Shown here piece by piece: positions 32,286 to 42,408 of a DNA stretch of 63,788 nt; within the stretch, counting starts at the first letter, position 1; each line of letters begins with the position of its first letter. Origin of the DNA: JBCCBV01 sp039033855. GTDB taxonomy: Bacteria > Planctomycetota > Phycisphaerae > Phycisphaerales > Phycisphaeraceae. The stretch lies in the NCBI GenBank assembly GCA_039033855.1, contig JBCCBV010000020.1, positions 1-63,788 of the forward strand, in the 5' to 3' direction. A program made the position numbers and the translations under genes. The notes under the pieces are model-generated. The model was not told the DNA's origin and did no database searches. It saw only the letters and a list, made by a program, of their open reading frames with translations.

Positions 32286-34430
32286 ATGCACGTCGCCGCC
32301 ATTATCCCCTGGGTCCCGCTGCTGGCCGCCGCCTTGTGCACGGCGTGCTGCGCTTCGCGCACGCTGCGCACCCTGGCCGCGCCCATCTGCATCACCGGCA
32401 TCGGGACTGCGTTTGTGATGACGCTGGTCGCCATCGCCAAGCTGGCCGGGGCCGAGGGCGACCACTACACCGCCTACCTGGCCCCCTGGATCGAGGTCGG
32501 CGGCGCGTGGGTCGACGGCCAATACGTCGGCGGCATGATCGCCAACTTCTCCTACCACGTGGATTCGCTGACCGCGATCATGATGCTGGCGATCACCGGC
32601 GTGGGGTCGCTGGTGTCGATCTACGCCGCCGGCTACATGAAGGGCGACGAGGGCTACGCACGGTTCTTCGCCGGCGTGGCGCTGTTCATCTTCGCCATGC
32701 TCAACCTGGTGATGGCCGACAACTTCGTCCTGCTGTTCCTGGGCTGGGAGGGCGTCGGCCTGGCCAGCTACCTGCTCATCGGCCACTACTACCGCAAGCC
32801 GTCCGCCGCCGCGGCGGCGCAAAAAGCCTTCATCGTCAACCGCGTCGGCGATTTCGGCTTCCTCTTGGGCGTGTTCTGCGTCTACCAGGCGTTCGGCTCG
32901 ATCCGCTTTGAAGAAGTCCTGCCCGCCGCCCGCGCCCTGCTTACCGGCGAGGCCGCCGGCCTGGCCCCCGGCGCCGCGGCCGCCTACGCCGTCGCGCAGG
33001 CCACGCAAGCCGCCAATCCCGCCTATCTGCTGGCCGCGCCGTTCGGGCTGATGCTCGGCGCCTTCGGCAAGTCGGCCCAGCTGCCGCTGTTCGTCTGGCT
33101 GCCCGACGCGATGGAGGGCCCTTCGCCGGTGTCCGCGCTGATCCACGCCGCCACCATGGTGACCGCCGGCGTGTATCTGATCGCCCGCACGATCCACCTG
33201 TTCGAGCTCTCGCCCTACGCCCTGCCCACGGTGGCGATGGTCGGGGCGCTCACGGCCGTGGTCGGCGCGCTCATCGCCGCGTCGGCGTTCGACTTGAAAA
33301 AGGTCTTCGCCTACTCCACGGTGTCCCAGCTCGGCTACATGTTCCTGGGCGTGTCGGCGCTGTCGACCTACGGCGCCATCTTCCACCTGGTGACGCACGC
33401 GTTCTTTAAGGCCGTGCTGTTCCTGACCGCCGGCTCGGTGATGCACGCGCTCGCCGGCCAATTGGACATGCGCAAGATGTCCGGCCTGGCCAAAAAGATG
33501 CCCATCACCTGCGTGCTCATGCTCTGCGGCTGCCTGGCCCTGGCCGGGGCGCCGTTGACCTCGGGCTTCTTCTCCAAGGACCTGATCCTGGCCGACGCCA
33601 TGAGCTTCGGCATCTCCGCCCCCACAGCCGGCGCCAAGGTCGTTTACATCCTGGCGTCGCTCGCCGGGCTGGCCGCCGCGCTGCTGACCGCCTACTACGC
33701 CTTCCGCGCCTGGTTCCGCGTGTTCCTGGGCGACTACCGCGTCGAGTTCGGCGAAGACGACCACGGCCATGAAGAAAGCCACGAAGAACACCACGACCCC
33801 GCCCACCCGCGCGAGCCGCACGAGGCGCCTTGGCTCATGAACGCCCCGCTGATCGTGCTGGCCTTGGGCGCGATCTTCGCCGGCATCCTCCTCAAAGCCA
33901 CCGGCGTCATCGAAGGCGCCATCCTCCACAGCACCGCAAACTCGGTTGAGGCCCCGATTGCCGCCCACCACGGCGCCACGGAAGCGGCGGCCGGTACGGG
34001 CCACGAAGAGGGCCACGCCCATCGACACCACACCCCCGAGTACCTGCACCTGCTGATGTACGGCGTGTCCGCGGCCATCGCCGTCGCGGGCATCGGCCTG
34101 GCCTGGCTGCTGCACTACCGCCAGCGCGCCATCGCCGACAAACTCCGCGACGCCGCCCCGGCGTTCGGCGCCGCGCTCAACCGCAAGCTCTACTTCGACG
34201 TGCTCTACGAAAAGGCCGTAGTCGGCCCGCTGCGCCTGGTCGGCCAGATCATGTTCCTGATCGACAGCCTGATCGTTGACGGCGCCGTGCGCCTGGTCGC
34301 CCGCGGCCCCGCCTTCCTGGGACGCGGCATGCAGCCCGGGCAGTCCGGCAAGCTCCACGCCTACGGGCTGGGCATGGCCGCCGGCATCGCCGCCGCCGTG
34401 TTCCTGGTCTTCTTCGCCATGTCCCGTTAG
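32286..34430 (+). CDS. nuoL: NADH-quinone oxidoreductase subunit L
   Basis: 714-residue antiporter-like proton-pumping subunit. Signature segments are YHVDSLTAIMMLAITGVGSLVSIYAAGYM, NFVLLFLGWEGVGLASYLLIG, FGKSAQLPLFVWLPDAMEGP with SALIHAATMVTAGVYLIAR, and FDLKKVFAYSTVSQLGYM. The pumping Glu/Lys positions (GWEG, FGKS, FDLKK) are present. Two His-rich loops stand out: EDDHGHEESHEEHHDPAHP (around 33755-33820) and GHEEGHAHRHHTPEYLHLL (around 34000-34060). The long C-terminal lateral helix region is present. Confidence 0.97.
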   Translation: MHVAAIIPWVPLLAAALCTACCASRTLRTLAAPICITGIGTAFVMTLVAIAKLAGAEGDHYTAYLAPWIEVGGAWVDGQYVGGMIANFSYHVDSLTAIMMLAITGVGSLVSIYAAGYMKGDEGYARFFAGVALFIFAMLNLVMADNFVLLFLGWEGVGLASYLLIGHYYRKPSAAAAAQKAFIVNRVGDFGFLLGVFCVYQAFGSIRFEEVLPAARALLTGEAAGLAPGAAAAYAVAQATQAANPAYLLAAPFGLMLGAFGKSAQLPLFVWLPDAMEGPSPVSALIHAATMVTAGVYLIARTIHLFELSPYALPTVAMVGALTAVVGALIAASAFDLKKVFAYSTVSQLGYMFLGVSALSTYGAIFHLVTHAFFKAVLFLTAGSVMHALAGQLDMRKMSGLAKKMPITCVLMLCGCLALAGAPLTSGFFSKDLILADAMSFGISAPTAGAKVVYILASLAGLAAALLTAYYAFRAWFRVFLGDYRVEFGEDDHGHEESHEEHHDPAHPREPHEAPWLMNAPLIVLALGAIFAGILLKATGVIEGAILHSTANSVEAPIAAHHGATEAAAGTGHEEGHAHRHHTPEYLHLLMYGVSAAIAVAGIGLAWLLHYRQRAIADKLRDAAPAFGAALNRKLYFDVLYEKAVVGPLRLVGQIMFLIDSLIVDGAVRLVARGPAFLGRGMQPGQSGKLHAYGLGMAAGIAAAVFLVFFAMSR

Positions 34431-34478
34431 ACCCTTTTTGTAAACCGCCACGGCGCCCGCCCGCGACACCCCACCCGC

Positions 34479-36230
34479 ATGATGGACACCACCTTCAACT
34501 CGGACCACAACTGGCTCCCGCTGGTGATGTTGATCATCCCCGTGGTCTGGGCGGCCGGCCTGCTCATGCCGATCCCCGGCCTGCAGACCAAACGCGGCGC
34601 GTGGATGTACTCGGCGGTCACCTCGACCATCTCGCTCGGCTTCGCCGGCTACCTGGCGTTCTTGTTCCCCTGGGGCGAGCCCGACACCGTCGCCTTCCAC
34701 CGCAACGACCTGGACTGGATCGCCGGGTTCGGCCTGCACTTCACCTACGGGATCGACTCGATCTCGCTCTGGCTGGTGCTGCTGACCGCGTTCCTGATGC
34801 CCGGCGTCGTGGTGGCGTCGCTCATCGAGGTCGAGCACGACATGCGCCAGTTCCACTTCTGGCTGCACATCCTCGAAGCCGCGCTCATCGGCACGTTCAT
34901 CGCCCGCGACATCGTGCTGTTCTACGTCTGCTTCGAGTTCACGCTGATCCCGCTGTACTTCCTCATCGGCGTGTTCGGCCACGAGCAGCGCTGGAAGGCC
35001 GCGCGCACCTACTTCCTCTACGCCTTTACCGGGTCGATGCTGACCTTCGCCGGCGTGCTCTACGTCGGGTGGTACGGCTCGCAGGACCCCGCCCAGGTCT
35101 CCGGCGCCATCGGCCAGTGGACCTTCAACATCGACGAGCTCTACGCCATCGGCCAGGCGATGCCCCTGGCCGACCAGTGCTGGGTCATGGCGGCCATGCT
35201 CGCGGGCTTCGGCGTCAAAACGCCGCTATTCCCCTTCCACACCTGGCTGCCCCTTGCGCACACCGAAGCGCCCACCGCCGGCAGCGTCGACCTGGCCGGG
35301 CTGGTGCTCAAGATCGGCCCGTACGGGCTGCTGCGCCTGGCCATCCCCATGCTGCCCGCCGCCGCGGTCGTTTTCGCGCCCTGGGTCGCCGCCGCTGCGG
35401 TCGTCGGCATCGTCTACGCCGCGCTCATCTGCCGGGTCCAGAAAGACGCCAAGAAGCTCATCGCCTATTCCTCGGTGTCGCACATGGGCTTCTGCATCCT
35501 GGGCCTGTTTGCGTTCGATCCCGGGGCCATCGGCGCCACCGGCGCAGTCGTGTACATGATCGCCCACGGCCTGGCCACCGGCGGGCTGTTCCTGTGCATC
35601 GGCATGCTCTACGACCGCTTCCACACCCGAGAGCTTTCGCGCCTGTCCGGCCTGGGCCGGATCATGCCGTTGTGGTCCTGCTTTTTCGTCCTGTTCGCCA
35701 TGGCGTCGGTCGGCCTGCCCGGGCTCAACGGCTTTGTCGGCGAGTTCCTCACCCTCATCGGCGGGTTCCAATCGACCGTGTTCCACTGGGGACTGGCCGT
35801 CGTCGCCGCCACGGGCGTCATCTTCGCCGCCGTGTACCTGCTGCACATCGTCCGCCAACTGGTGTTCGGGCCGACCAACATCCCCGCCGACCACCCCGGC
35901 TACTCCGATGCGCATGAGCACGGCATCTCGCCCGAACACAAGCACGACCTGTCGTTCCGCGAAATCATCACCCTCGGCCCGCTGGCCGCGGCGTGCCTGA
36001 TCATCGGCCTGGCGCCGTTCCCCATGATCCGCTCCATCGAGCCGGCGGTGCGCAACCTCAACGCCCCGGCGATGACCCTGATCGAAGCGCAAGACCAAGC
36101 CGCCGACACCGAGGCCGCGCCCGCCCCCACCACCGACCCGCTCCCGGCGCCCCCCGCGCTCGAACCCCAGCCCGGCTCGGTGGTGATCGAACCCGTTCCC
36201 GCCCCCCTGGTCCTTGGGGGTGAGCGATGA
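34479..36230 (+). CDS. nuoM: NADH-quinone oxidoreductase subunit M
   Basis: 583-residue antiporter-like subunit. Landmarks include FTYGIDSISLWLVLLTAFLMP, DIVLFYVCFEFTLIPLYFLIG with the key Glu, GFGVKTPLFPFHTWLPLAHTEAP with the key Lys, and QKDAKKLIAYSSVSHMGFCILG. A His-rich loop (YSDAHEHGISPEHKHDLS) precedes the last helix, and the C-terminus is a Pro/Ala-rich tail ending VPAPLVLGGER. Its stop overlaps the nuoN start by 4 nt (ATGA). Confidence 0.97.
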   Translation: MMDTTFNSDHNWLPLVMLIIPVVWAAGLLMPIPGLQTKRGAWMYSAVTSTISLGFAGYLAFLFPWGEPDTVAFHRNDLDWIAGFGLHFTYGIDSISLWLVLLTAFLMPGVVVASLIEVEHDMRQFHFWLHILEAALIGTFIARDIVLFYVCFEFTLIPLYFLIGVFGHEQRWKAARTYFLYAFTGSMLTFAGVLYVGWYGSQDPAQVSGAIGQWTFNIDELYAIGQAMPLADQCWVMAAMLAGFGVKTPLFPFHTWLPLAHTEAPTAGSVDLAGLVLKIGPYGLLRLAIPMLPAAAVVFAPWVAAAAVVGIVYAALICRVQKDAKKLIAYSSVSHMGFCILGLFAFDPGAIGATGAVVYMIAHGLATGGLFLCIGMLYDRFHTRELSRLSGLGRIMPLWSCFFVLFAMASVGLPGLNGFVGEFLTLIGGFQSTVFHWGLAVVAATGVIFAAVYLLHIVRQLVFGPTNIPADHPGYSDAHEHGISPEHKHDLSFREIITLGPLAAACLIIGLAPFPMIRSIEPAVRNLNAPAMTLIEAQDQAADTEAAPAPTTDPLPAPPALEPQPGSVVIEPVPAPLVLGGER

Positions 36231-37906
36231 CCGACAACGCCATGATCGAAAAGCTCGCCAGCCTCTGGCCAGAGATGACGCTCCTGGTCGGCGCCGTGGC
36301 CTGCCTGTGCACCGGGCTCTGGCCGGTCCGCGCGGTGCGCCGAGCCACGCCGTTTGTTGCCGGCGGATTCCTGACCGCGGCCCTTGTGATGACGCCTGCG
36401 CTCGGCGTGCCCGAAACCCACCCGCTCGGCTTCGGCCCGCTGGTCGGCTTCCTCAAGGCCGGCGCCCTGGCCATCAGCCTCATCCTGCTGCTGATCCTCG
36501 CCCGCGCGCCGCTCCGGCTGGCGCAGGTCCAACGCGCCGAAGCCGCCGAGCCCTTCGAGCCCGGCGACGCCATGACCGGCGAGTTCTTCGCCTTCTTCCT
36601 CCTGTCGGTCTGCGGCGTCCTGCTGTCCGTCGGCGCCACCGACCTGGTCTGGCTGTTCCTGGCCCTCGAACTCACGTCGCTGCCGACCTACGTCATGGTC
36701 GCCGTCGGCCGCGACCGCATGCGGGCCCAGGAGTCGGCGGTCAAGTACTTCTTCCTCGGCGCCATGTCCGCCGCGGTCTTCCTCTACGGCTTCGCACTCG
36801 TCTACGGCGCCACGGGATTCACCGACTACGCCAGCATCCGCCAATGGATCATTGGGCTCGACGGCGCCGCCCCGCCGCCGCTGTTCATCGCCGGCCTGGC
36901 CATCGCCGCGCTCGGGCTGTGCTTCAAGATCGCGGCCGTGCCCATGCACTTCTACGCCGCCGACGTCTACCAGGGCGCTTCGGTCCCGGTGACGTCGATG
37001 CTGGCGTTCGTGCCCAAGGCCGCGGGCTTCGCCGCCATGATCCAGATCATGGCCCTGGCCGGGTGGGAGTACGGGCCCAACGGCAACCAGCTTCCGCCCG
37101 CCCTGGCTACGCTGCTCGGGGTCATCGCCGTGCTCACCATGACCGTGGGCAACGTCCTGGGCCTGCTGCAAAAGAGCGTCAAGCGCACGCTGGCCTACTC
37201 GTCGGTGGCCCACTCGGGATACATCCTCGTCGGCGTGCTGGCCGGCCCGGGCTCGGGCGACGACTACCTGTCCAACGGGCTGGCGGCGGTGGCCTTCTAC
37301 CTGCTGGCCTACGGGCTGGGGACCATCGCGTCGTTCTCGGTCATCGGCTGCCTGCGCAACCCCAACGGCGACGAGGCCGAAGACCTCGATGACCTCGCCG
37401 GCCTGCGCGCCCGCCACCCGTTCCTCGCCGGCACGCTGCTGGTGGCCTGCCTGTCGCTGCTGGGCTTCCCGTTCACCATCGGCCTGGTGGGCAAGCTCTG
37501 GCTGGTGTCCGCCGGGTTCCACGCCGGCTTCGCCGTGGTCATCGTCATCATGGTCATCAACTCGGCGATCTCCGCGGCGTACTACGTGCGCATCGGCAGC
37601 ACCTGCTTCTTCGGCGACGACCGGGGCACGACCGAGGCCCGCTACGCCCCGGTGCGCGTCGTGGGCGCGGTGTTCGCCGCCGCCGCGTCGGTCGCCCTGG
37701 GCCTCCAGCCCGGCTGGGTCACCGAGCGCGCCGCCCGGGCCGGCCGCGTGGCCCAACTCCAGACGCAGGTCGAGCCCGAGGTCCAGGAAAGCACGCCCGC
37801 CCCCGCCCAAGCCGACCCCGCGCTGCCCGCAACGCCCGAGGCCGCCCCGCCCGCCGTGTCTGTCAACGCCGCCGACCCCACGGCGCCCGCGCCCCAAGGC
37901 GGCTGA
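36227..37906 (+). CDS. nuoN: NADH-quinone oxidoreductase subunit N
   Basis: 559-residue antiporter-like subunit. Signature segments are FFAFFLLSVCGVLLSVGATD, LVWLFLALELTSLPTYVMVA with the key Glu, SAVKYFFLGAMSAAVFLYGF, FKIAAVPMHFYAADVYQGAS with the key Lys, and LLQKSVKRTLAYSSVAHSGY. The C-terminal ~60 residues are low-complexity Pro/Ala. Last gene of the operon; together with J, K, L and M it makes up the membrane arm except for A and H. Confidence 0.96.
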   Translation: MTDNAMIEKLASLWPEMTLLVGAVACLCTGLWPVRAVRRATPFVAGGFLTAALVMTPALGVPETHPLGFGPLVGFLKAGALAISLILLLILARAPLRLAQVQRAEAAEPFEPGDAMTGEFFAFFLLSVCGVLLSVGATDLVWLFLALELTSLPTYVMVAVGRDRMRAQESAVKYFFLGAMSAAVFLYGFALVYGATGFTDYASIRQWIIGLDGAAPPPLFIAGLAIAALGLCFKIAAVPMHFYAADVYQGASVPVTSMLAFVPKAAGFAAMIQIMALAGWEYGPNGNQLPPALATLLGVIAVLTMTVGNVLGLLQKSVKRTLAYSSVAHSGYILVGVLAGPGSGDDYLSNGLAAVAFYLLAYGLGTIASFSVIGCLRNPNGDEAEDLDDLAGLRARHPFLAGTLLVACLSLLGFPFTIGLVGKLWLVSAGFHAGFAVVIVIMVINSAISAAYYVRIGSTCFFGDDRGTTEARYAPVRVVGAVFAAAASVALGLQPGWVTERAARAGRVAQLQTQVEPEVQESTPAPAQADPALPATPEAAPPAVSVNAADPTAPAPQGG

Positions 37907-38046
37907 CCCGCCTCGCTAAGAACTCAACCCGGCCGCACCTGCGAGCGCCTAGGCTTGCCCCACGCTGCCGGATGCAGCGCCTGTTTCGCACCACGCCTCT
38001 ACCCGCACGCCCCAAGCCCTGGCCCTACCCCGAGGCGCCGCCGCCC

Positions 38047-38982
38047 ATGCCCATGATCCAGGCCGTCAACCTGACCAAGCGCTACGGCGAACTCTCGGCG
38101 CTCAACAACCTCAACCTGTCCATCGAGCAGGGCGAGTGCTTCGGCTTCCTGGGGCCCAACGGCGCCGGCAAAACCACCACCATCAAGATCTTCGCCACCC
38201 TGCTGCGCCCGACCTGGGGCGAGGCGCGGATCGACGGGCTATCGGTCGGCCCGGTCAACGCCCGCCAGGTCCGGGCCGTCATCGGCTACGTGCCCGACTA
38301 CTTCGGCTCGTACCAGGACCTGACCGTGCGCGAGTACCTGGAGTTCTTCGCCGCCGCCTACGACATCGACCCCGCCAAGCGCAAGGGCGTGATCGACGAC
38401 GTGCTCCAACTCACCGACCTGTCCTACAAAGCCGACAGCGAAACCGGCTCGCTCTCGCGCGGCATGCAGCAGCGCCTATCCGTAGCCCGCGTGCTGGTGC
38501 ACGACCCCAAGGTCCTGCTGATGGACGAGCCGGCCTCGGGCCTGGACCCCCGCGCCCGCATCGAGATGCGCGAGCTACTCAAAGAGCTCCACCGCATGGG
38601 CAAGACGATCCTCATCTCCAGCCACATCCTGCTCGAGCTGGCCGACCTGTGCACCACGTTCGGCATCCTCGAACGCGGCGAGCTGCAGTTCGTCGGCACA
38701 CGCGACGAGATCTACGCCAAGGCCAAGGGCGCCCGGGTCTACCGCATCGGCGTGGCCAGCAAGCTCGCCCCCGCCGCCGAGGTCGTCCGCCAAACGCCCG
38801 GCGTCACCGACGTCTCCCTCGAACCCGACCACCTCCGGCTCGAACTCGACCCCGCCGCCGGCGACCCCGCCCGCGTCGCCGCCGCGCTGGTCAAGCAGGG
38901 CTACGACCTGACGCGACTCGAAGAAGAGCAGGTCAACCTCGAAACCGCCTTCATGCGATTGACCCAGGGCTTGGTGCAGTAG
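38047..38982 (+). CDS. ABC transporter ATP-binding protein (ABC-2 type)
   Basis: 311 residues. Walker A is GPNGAGKTTT (about 41-50), the signature motif is LSRGMQQRL, Walker B is VLLMDEPASGLDPRAR, and the H-loop is ISSHILLELADLC. The C-terminal ~80 residues are the extension typical of ABC-2-type ATPases that drive membrane or lipid/polysaccharide export (NatA/CcmA-like). No permease gene is adjacent on either side, so its partner must be elsewhere. Start at MPMIQAVNLTKRYG; an upstream in-frame ATG at 37972 would add a Pro-rich leader without family similarity. Confidence 0.88.
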   Translation: MPMIQAVNLTKRYGELSALNNLNLSIEQGECFGFLGPNGAGKTTTIKIFATLLRPTWGEARIDGLSVGPVNARQVRAVIGYVPDYFGSYQDLTVREYLEFFAAAYDIDPAKRKGVIDDVLQLTDLSYKADSETGSLSRGMQQRLSVARVLVHDPKVLLMDEPASGLDPRARIEMRELLKELHRMGKTILISSHILLELADLCTTFGILERGELQFVGTRDEIYAKAKGARVYRIGVASKLAPAAEVVRQTPGVTDVSLEPDHLRLELDPAAGDPARVAAALVKQGYDLTRLEEEQVNLETAFMRLTQGLVQ

Positions 38983-39031
38983 GGCTGGCCCGCCGGGCTT
39001 GCGCAAAAAAACTGGAACGTGGCACCCTGCG

Positions 39032-39054
39032 AGCCCGGGTCTGTGACCCGGGTT
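39032..39054. terminator. Palindrome between convergent genes
   Basis: Perfect CCCGGGTC-TGT-GACCCGGG stem (39034-39052), extended by one A-T and one G-T pair. It lies in the convergent gap between the ABC ATPase and the HAD gene. Outer bases GAACGT...ACGTTC make a larger imperfect palindrome. An A7 tract at 39005-39011 would appear as a T-tract on the minus strand but is about 20 nt from the stem. Confidence 0.55.
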
Positions 39055-39078
39055 GCGTGAACGTTCAATAAACCGACG

Positions 39079-39789
39079 CTACGCCACCAGACCCGTCAGG
39101 CTGTCCACCACAAGGTCCGCCCCGGCGTTCTCGAGCTCTTCGGCGCTCGAACGTCCGGTGGCCACCGCGAGACAAGCGCAGCCGTGCGCATGGGCGCAAT
39201 CGATGTCGTGCGGCGTGTCGCCGATCACCAGCACGCGTTCCGCGTCGGCGTCGCGTCCGGCATGACGAGCGAAGTCGCGCAGCGCCCACCCGCACAGGTC
39301 GGGCCTCGACCCCACCGTCTCACAAACGTCGGAATACGCCCGCACGTCGAATCGCCCGTCGTCGATGCCGTACGCCCGCAGCTTGGCCGCGCCGGACACG
39401 GCGAAGTTCCCGGTGAGCACCCCCTGCGTCACGCCGTCGAGCCCGTCGAGCGTCCGCAGCGCCCCGTCGACGCCGGGCAACGGCAAGGCCTGGCCGTCGA
39501 GGGTGTCCAGCTCCGTTTCGAGCTCGACCAGGTACGCATCGCGGAACGTCGGCAGCGACCGGCGGGCCTCATCGTCGGGCAGGCCCCCGGCCCGTGCGGC
39601 GTCGGCGTAAATCAGCGGGTCCAGCCGCCCGGCGAACGAAACCCCTTCGAAACTCACGCGCCCCTCAAACAGCGTGTCCGCGGCGCGGCGCATCGCCCGG
39701 GCCCCCGCGCCGCGCGTGTCGAGCAGCGTGCCGTCGATGTCCCACAACACCAGCTCGTAGCGGTCCCACTCCAATACGGGCGTGGTCAT
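39079..39789 (-). CDS. HAD-superfamily phosphatase, phosphoglycolate-phosphatase-like
   Basis: 236 residues. HAD motif I is LWDIDGTLLDT (nucleophile Asp at about residue 17), a cap domain follows, motif II is GVLTGNF, and motif IV is VLVIGDTPHDIDCA. The layout suits a subfamily-I phosphatase acting on a small phosphorylated metabolite; the substrate cannot be read from sequence. Its ATG overlaps the stop of the upstream gene by 4 nt (ATGA), so it is translated together with the large exported protein. Confidence 0.88.
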   Translation of the reverse strand: MTTPVLEWDRYELVLWDIDGTLLDTRGAGARAMRRAADTLFEGRVSFEGVSFAGRLDPLIYADAARAGGLPDDEARRSLPTFRDAYLVELETELDTLDGQALPLPGVDGALRTLDGLDGVTQGVLTGNFAVSGAAKLRAYGIDDGRFDVRAYSDVCETVGSRPDLCGWALRDFARHAGRDADAERVLVIGDTPHDIDCAHAHGCACLAVATGRSSAEELENAGADLVVDSLTGLVA

Positions 39790-42284
39790 CCCCCCGCCCC
39801 CACAGAGGCCTCGGGATCACCAGAACGTCCCGCGGCGCTCGGCTCGCCCGTTGCGTCCGCGTCTTGCGGGGTTTCGGCCTGCACCTCGGCCTCGGCGGTC
39901 AACCGATCGCGGAGCGCCCGGGCCAGCTCCACCACCTGGGCGTCGGCGTCGGCCCGCCAGGCGCTGCGGAGTCGCGGGTCGTCGAGCGCAAGGTCCGACG
40001 CCAGCAGCACCGTGGCCCGCACCAGCGGGTCGGGGTCGTCGAACGCGGCCCGGGCCAGCTCGCGCCCCAAACTCGTGTCGGCCGAGGCGGCGAACGCCGC
40101 GATCCACGCCCGCTGCGCCGCGTCGCCCCGCTGCTGCGCCTTGCTGAGCTCGGCGACGATGCGCCCCGTCATCGCCTCGGGCGCCTCGCCACCGCCGGGC
40201 GTGCCCAAGCGGATCAGCCGCGCCAGCGCACGGAACCGGCCGGTTGAATCCGAGCCGGACGCCCCACGCAGCCACGACTCAATCGACGCTTCGTTCGCCC
40301 GCGCCGAATCCACCAGCACGCCACGATCGATCTCCATCGAGCCCAACGGCCCGGGCTCGGGCCCGAACTCGGCGGCCTGCCACTCGGTCACCGTCACCAG
40401 GTCGAAACTCGCCGAGTTGTCCGGGCGGTCGCGCAGCACGCGCCCGATCGAACGGCGGTCCAGACGCACCCGCACGTCGAAGCGCTGGCCCGGCCGGAGC
40501 GTCAGCCGACGCGCCAAGTCCACCACCACCGGCGGCGGATCGACCTCGCCCTCCTTGAGCCCCGACAGCCGCGGCTGCAGCACCGACCGACCCGACACCG
40601 TCCGCCCCGGACCGAGCGCAACCGCCACCGGCCCGCTGTTGATCACCTCCACCCGCGCTTCGAGCGCCCCCAGCCAACCCACGCGCGTGCCCATCACTTC
40701 GGTTCGGTAGCTGATCCAAGGCGAGTTCGCGACGTCCAGCCGCCACACCGACAGCGGCACGCGGTTGACCGCTTCTTCCAAGAACCGGCCCTTGGCCCCG
40801 GGCAAAAAGTCGCCCGAGTTGCGCGAAGACTGCCGGGCCGCGAGCGCCCCGCCGAGCGACCGCGGCGCGGCGAGCGCGGTTTCGCGCAGGGCCGACGTCG
40901 AGATCCGGCCGTCCACCCGCACCACCAACGCCCGGGCGAGCGACATCGACGGGCTGTCGTCGTCCACCTTGCTCAGAAACCGCTTGGCGTTGTCGACGTC
41001 GCCCGCGCGCGCCGCCGCGGCCGCCGCCACCGCGTCGAGCGGCATGCCGGCCACGCCCCAGTCTTCGGCCAAACGCACCGCTTCAGATGGATCGGGCCCG
41101 CACCACGCCACCCACTGCGCAAGCTGCGCCGCGCTGCCGGGCCGTTCCCGGGCGTGGGCCACCAGGTCGCCGCGCAAGCGCTCGAACCGTTGGCCGAGCA
41201 CCGCCCGGTCCGCCGAGAGCGTCCGCAACTCCAGCAGCCGCAGTTCCAACGGCAACGCGCGTTCCACCTCCGGGTCGGCGCCGTCGGCCGCGCCCGGCCC
41301 GCCGGCCAGGAACGGGTCGAACTCTTCCCCCGCCGCCAGCCGACGCAACCGGGCCATGAGCGACTCGAACAGCGCATCTTCACCCAAAGCAACCAGGCTC
41401 AGGCCCCACTCGACGTAGAGGTCCGACGGCAGCGCGCCGGCCCCGATCAGCCGCTCCATCGAGCCGTAGAGCGTGATGGCCGACCGGTACGCCGCTTGAT
41501 CCATCAGCAGCCGTGCGAGCTCGGCCCGCGGGTCGAGCTGCAAGGGCTGGGCCACCACCCAGTCCACCAGCCGGGCGCCGACGACCTCGGGCCCTTCGCC
41601 GTCGAGCACCGCACGAGAGTAGTTCAGCCGGGCCGCCTCAGGGTTGGCCTCGTCCCACCGGCGGGCGCGGCGGAGCCAACCGCGCTCTTCGTCGGCCAGC
41701 GCCAGCTCCCGGCACATCTGCGCCGCATAGGCCGCGAGCGCCGCCTTGAGCGGGTCGGCCAAGTTCTTGCCTAATCGAGAACGCAGCAGGTTGTCCACGC
41801 CCTTGATCCGGCCGTCGAGGGTCTGGGCGTCGTCGATCAGCAGCCGCAGGAACGCGAGCTTGGCGTGCTGGTCACTCGGTTCGAGCTTGACGTACGCGGC
41901 CAGGGCCTCGCGCCGCGCCGCGGCGTCGCCCAGCCGTGCGGCCGCTTCGGCGCGCAGCCGCCAGACCTCCGCCGCCGAGGGATCGAGCCCGAGCGCCAGG
42001 TCGAGCGTCGCCGCCGACTCGCGCAGCGCCGGCCCCGCCACCCGCGGGTCGGCCGAACCAGACTCCAACGGCGCCAGCGCCCGCCGGACCAACTCGTCCG
42101 CCAGCATCGCCCGGGCCCCGGGGCCCGAGGGCACCTCGACCGCCGCGTCGTTGGCCGACGGCTGCCCCAGCGCCCACGGCGAACACGCCGTCAACACCAA
42201 CGCCGCCACGCAACGCAGCCGCCACGGCCAGAACCCGACCCGCACACGCCCGACGGGCGCGGCATGACATACCGATGAGCGCAT
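39786..42284 (-). CDS. Large exported TPR-like protein
   Basis: 832 residues. The N-terminus is a signal peptide (RLRCVAALVLTACSPWALGQ near residues 19-40). The following ~450 residues are Ala/Leu/Arg-rich helices resembling tetratricopeptide repeats (for example LDLALGLDPSAAEVWRLRAE, then AARREALAAYVKLEP). The C-terminal ~350 residues include a beta-rich region around VEVINSGPVAVALGPGRTVSG and HEAT-like helices. Probably periplasmic or surface-associated and involved in protein-protein contacts. It lies downstream of trpA and is coupled to the HAD gene. No precise function can be assigned. Confidence 0.7.
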   Translation of the reverse strand: MRSSVCHAAPVGRVRVGFWPWRLRCVAALVLTACSPWALGQPSANDAAVEVPSGPGARAMLADELVRRALAPLESGSADPRVAGPALRESAATLDLALGLDPSAAEVWRLRAEAAARLGDAAARREALAAYVKLEPSDQHAKLAFLRLLIDDAQTLDGRIKGVDNLLRSRLGKNLADPLKAALAAYAAQMCRELALADEERGWLRRARRWDEANPEAARLNYSRAVLDGEGPEVVGARLVDWVVAQPLQLDPRAELARLLMDQAAYRSAITLYGSMERLIGAGALPSDLYVEWGLSLVALGEDALFESLMARLRRLAAGEEFDPFLAGGPGAADGADPEVERALPLELRLLELRTLSADRAVLGQRFERLRGDLVAHARERPGSAAQLAQWVAWCGPDPSEAVRLAEDWGVAGMPLDAVAAAAAARAGDVDNAKRFLSKVDDDSPSMSLARALVVRVDGRISTSALRETALAAPRSLGGALAARQSSRNSGDFLPGAKGRFLEEAVNRVPLSVWRLDVANSPWISYRTEVMGTRVGWLGALEARVEVINSGPVAVALGPGRTVSGRSVLQPRLSGLKEGEVDPPPVVVDLARRLTLRPGQRFDVRVRLDRRSIGRVLRDRPDNSASFDLVTVTEWQAAEFGPEPGPLGSMEIDRGVLVDSARANEASIESWLRGASGSDSTGRFRALARLIRLGTPGGGEAPEAMTGRIVAELSKAQQRGDAAQRAWIAAFAASADTSLGRELARAAFDDPDPLVRATVLLASDLALDDPRLRSAWRADADAQVVELARALRDRLTAEAEVQAETPQDADATGEPSAAGRSGDPEASVGAGG

Positions 42285-42408
42285 CCAGCGACTCCCTTTG
42301 AAGAACCCGCCCAGTCTAAGCCCGGCGTCCACCCGAGCGGAGATTCCACCCGCCCAACAGCCCGACCAGGCGGTTATCGGGCGAGCGTGCCCCGGCCCTT
42401 CGGCCGGA

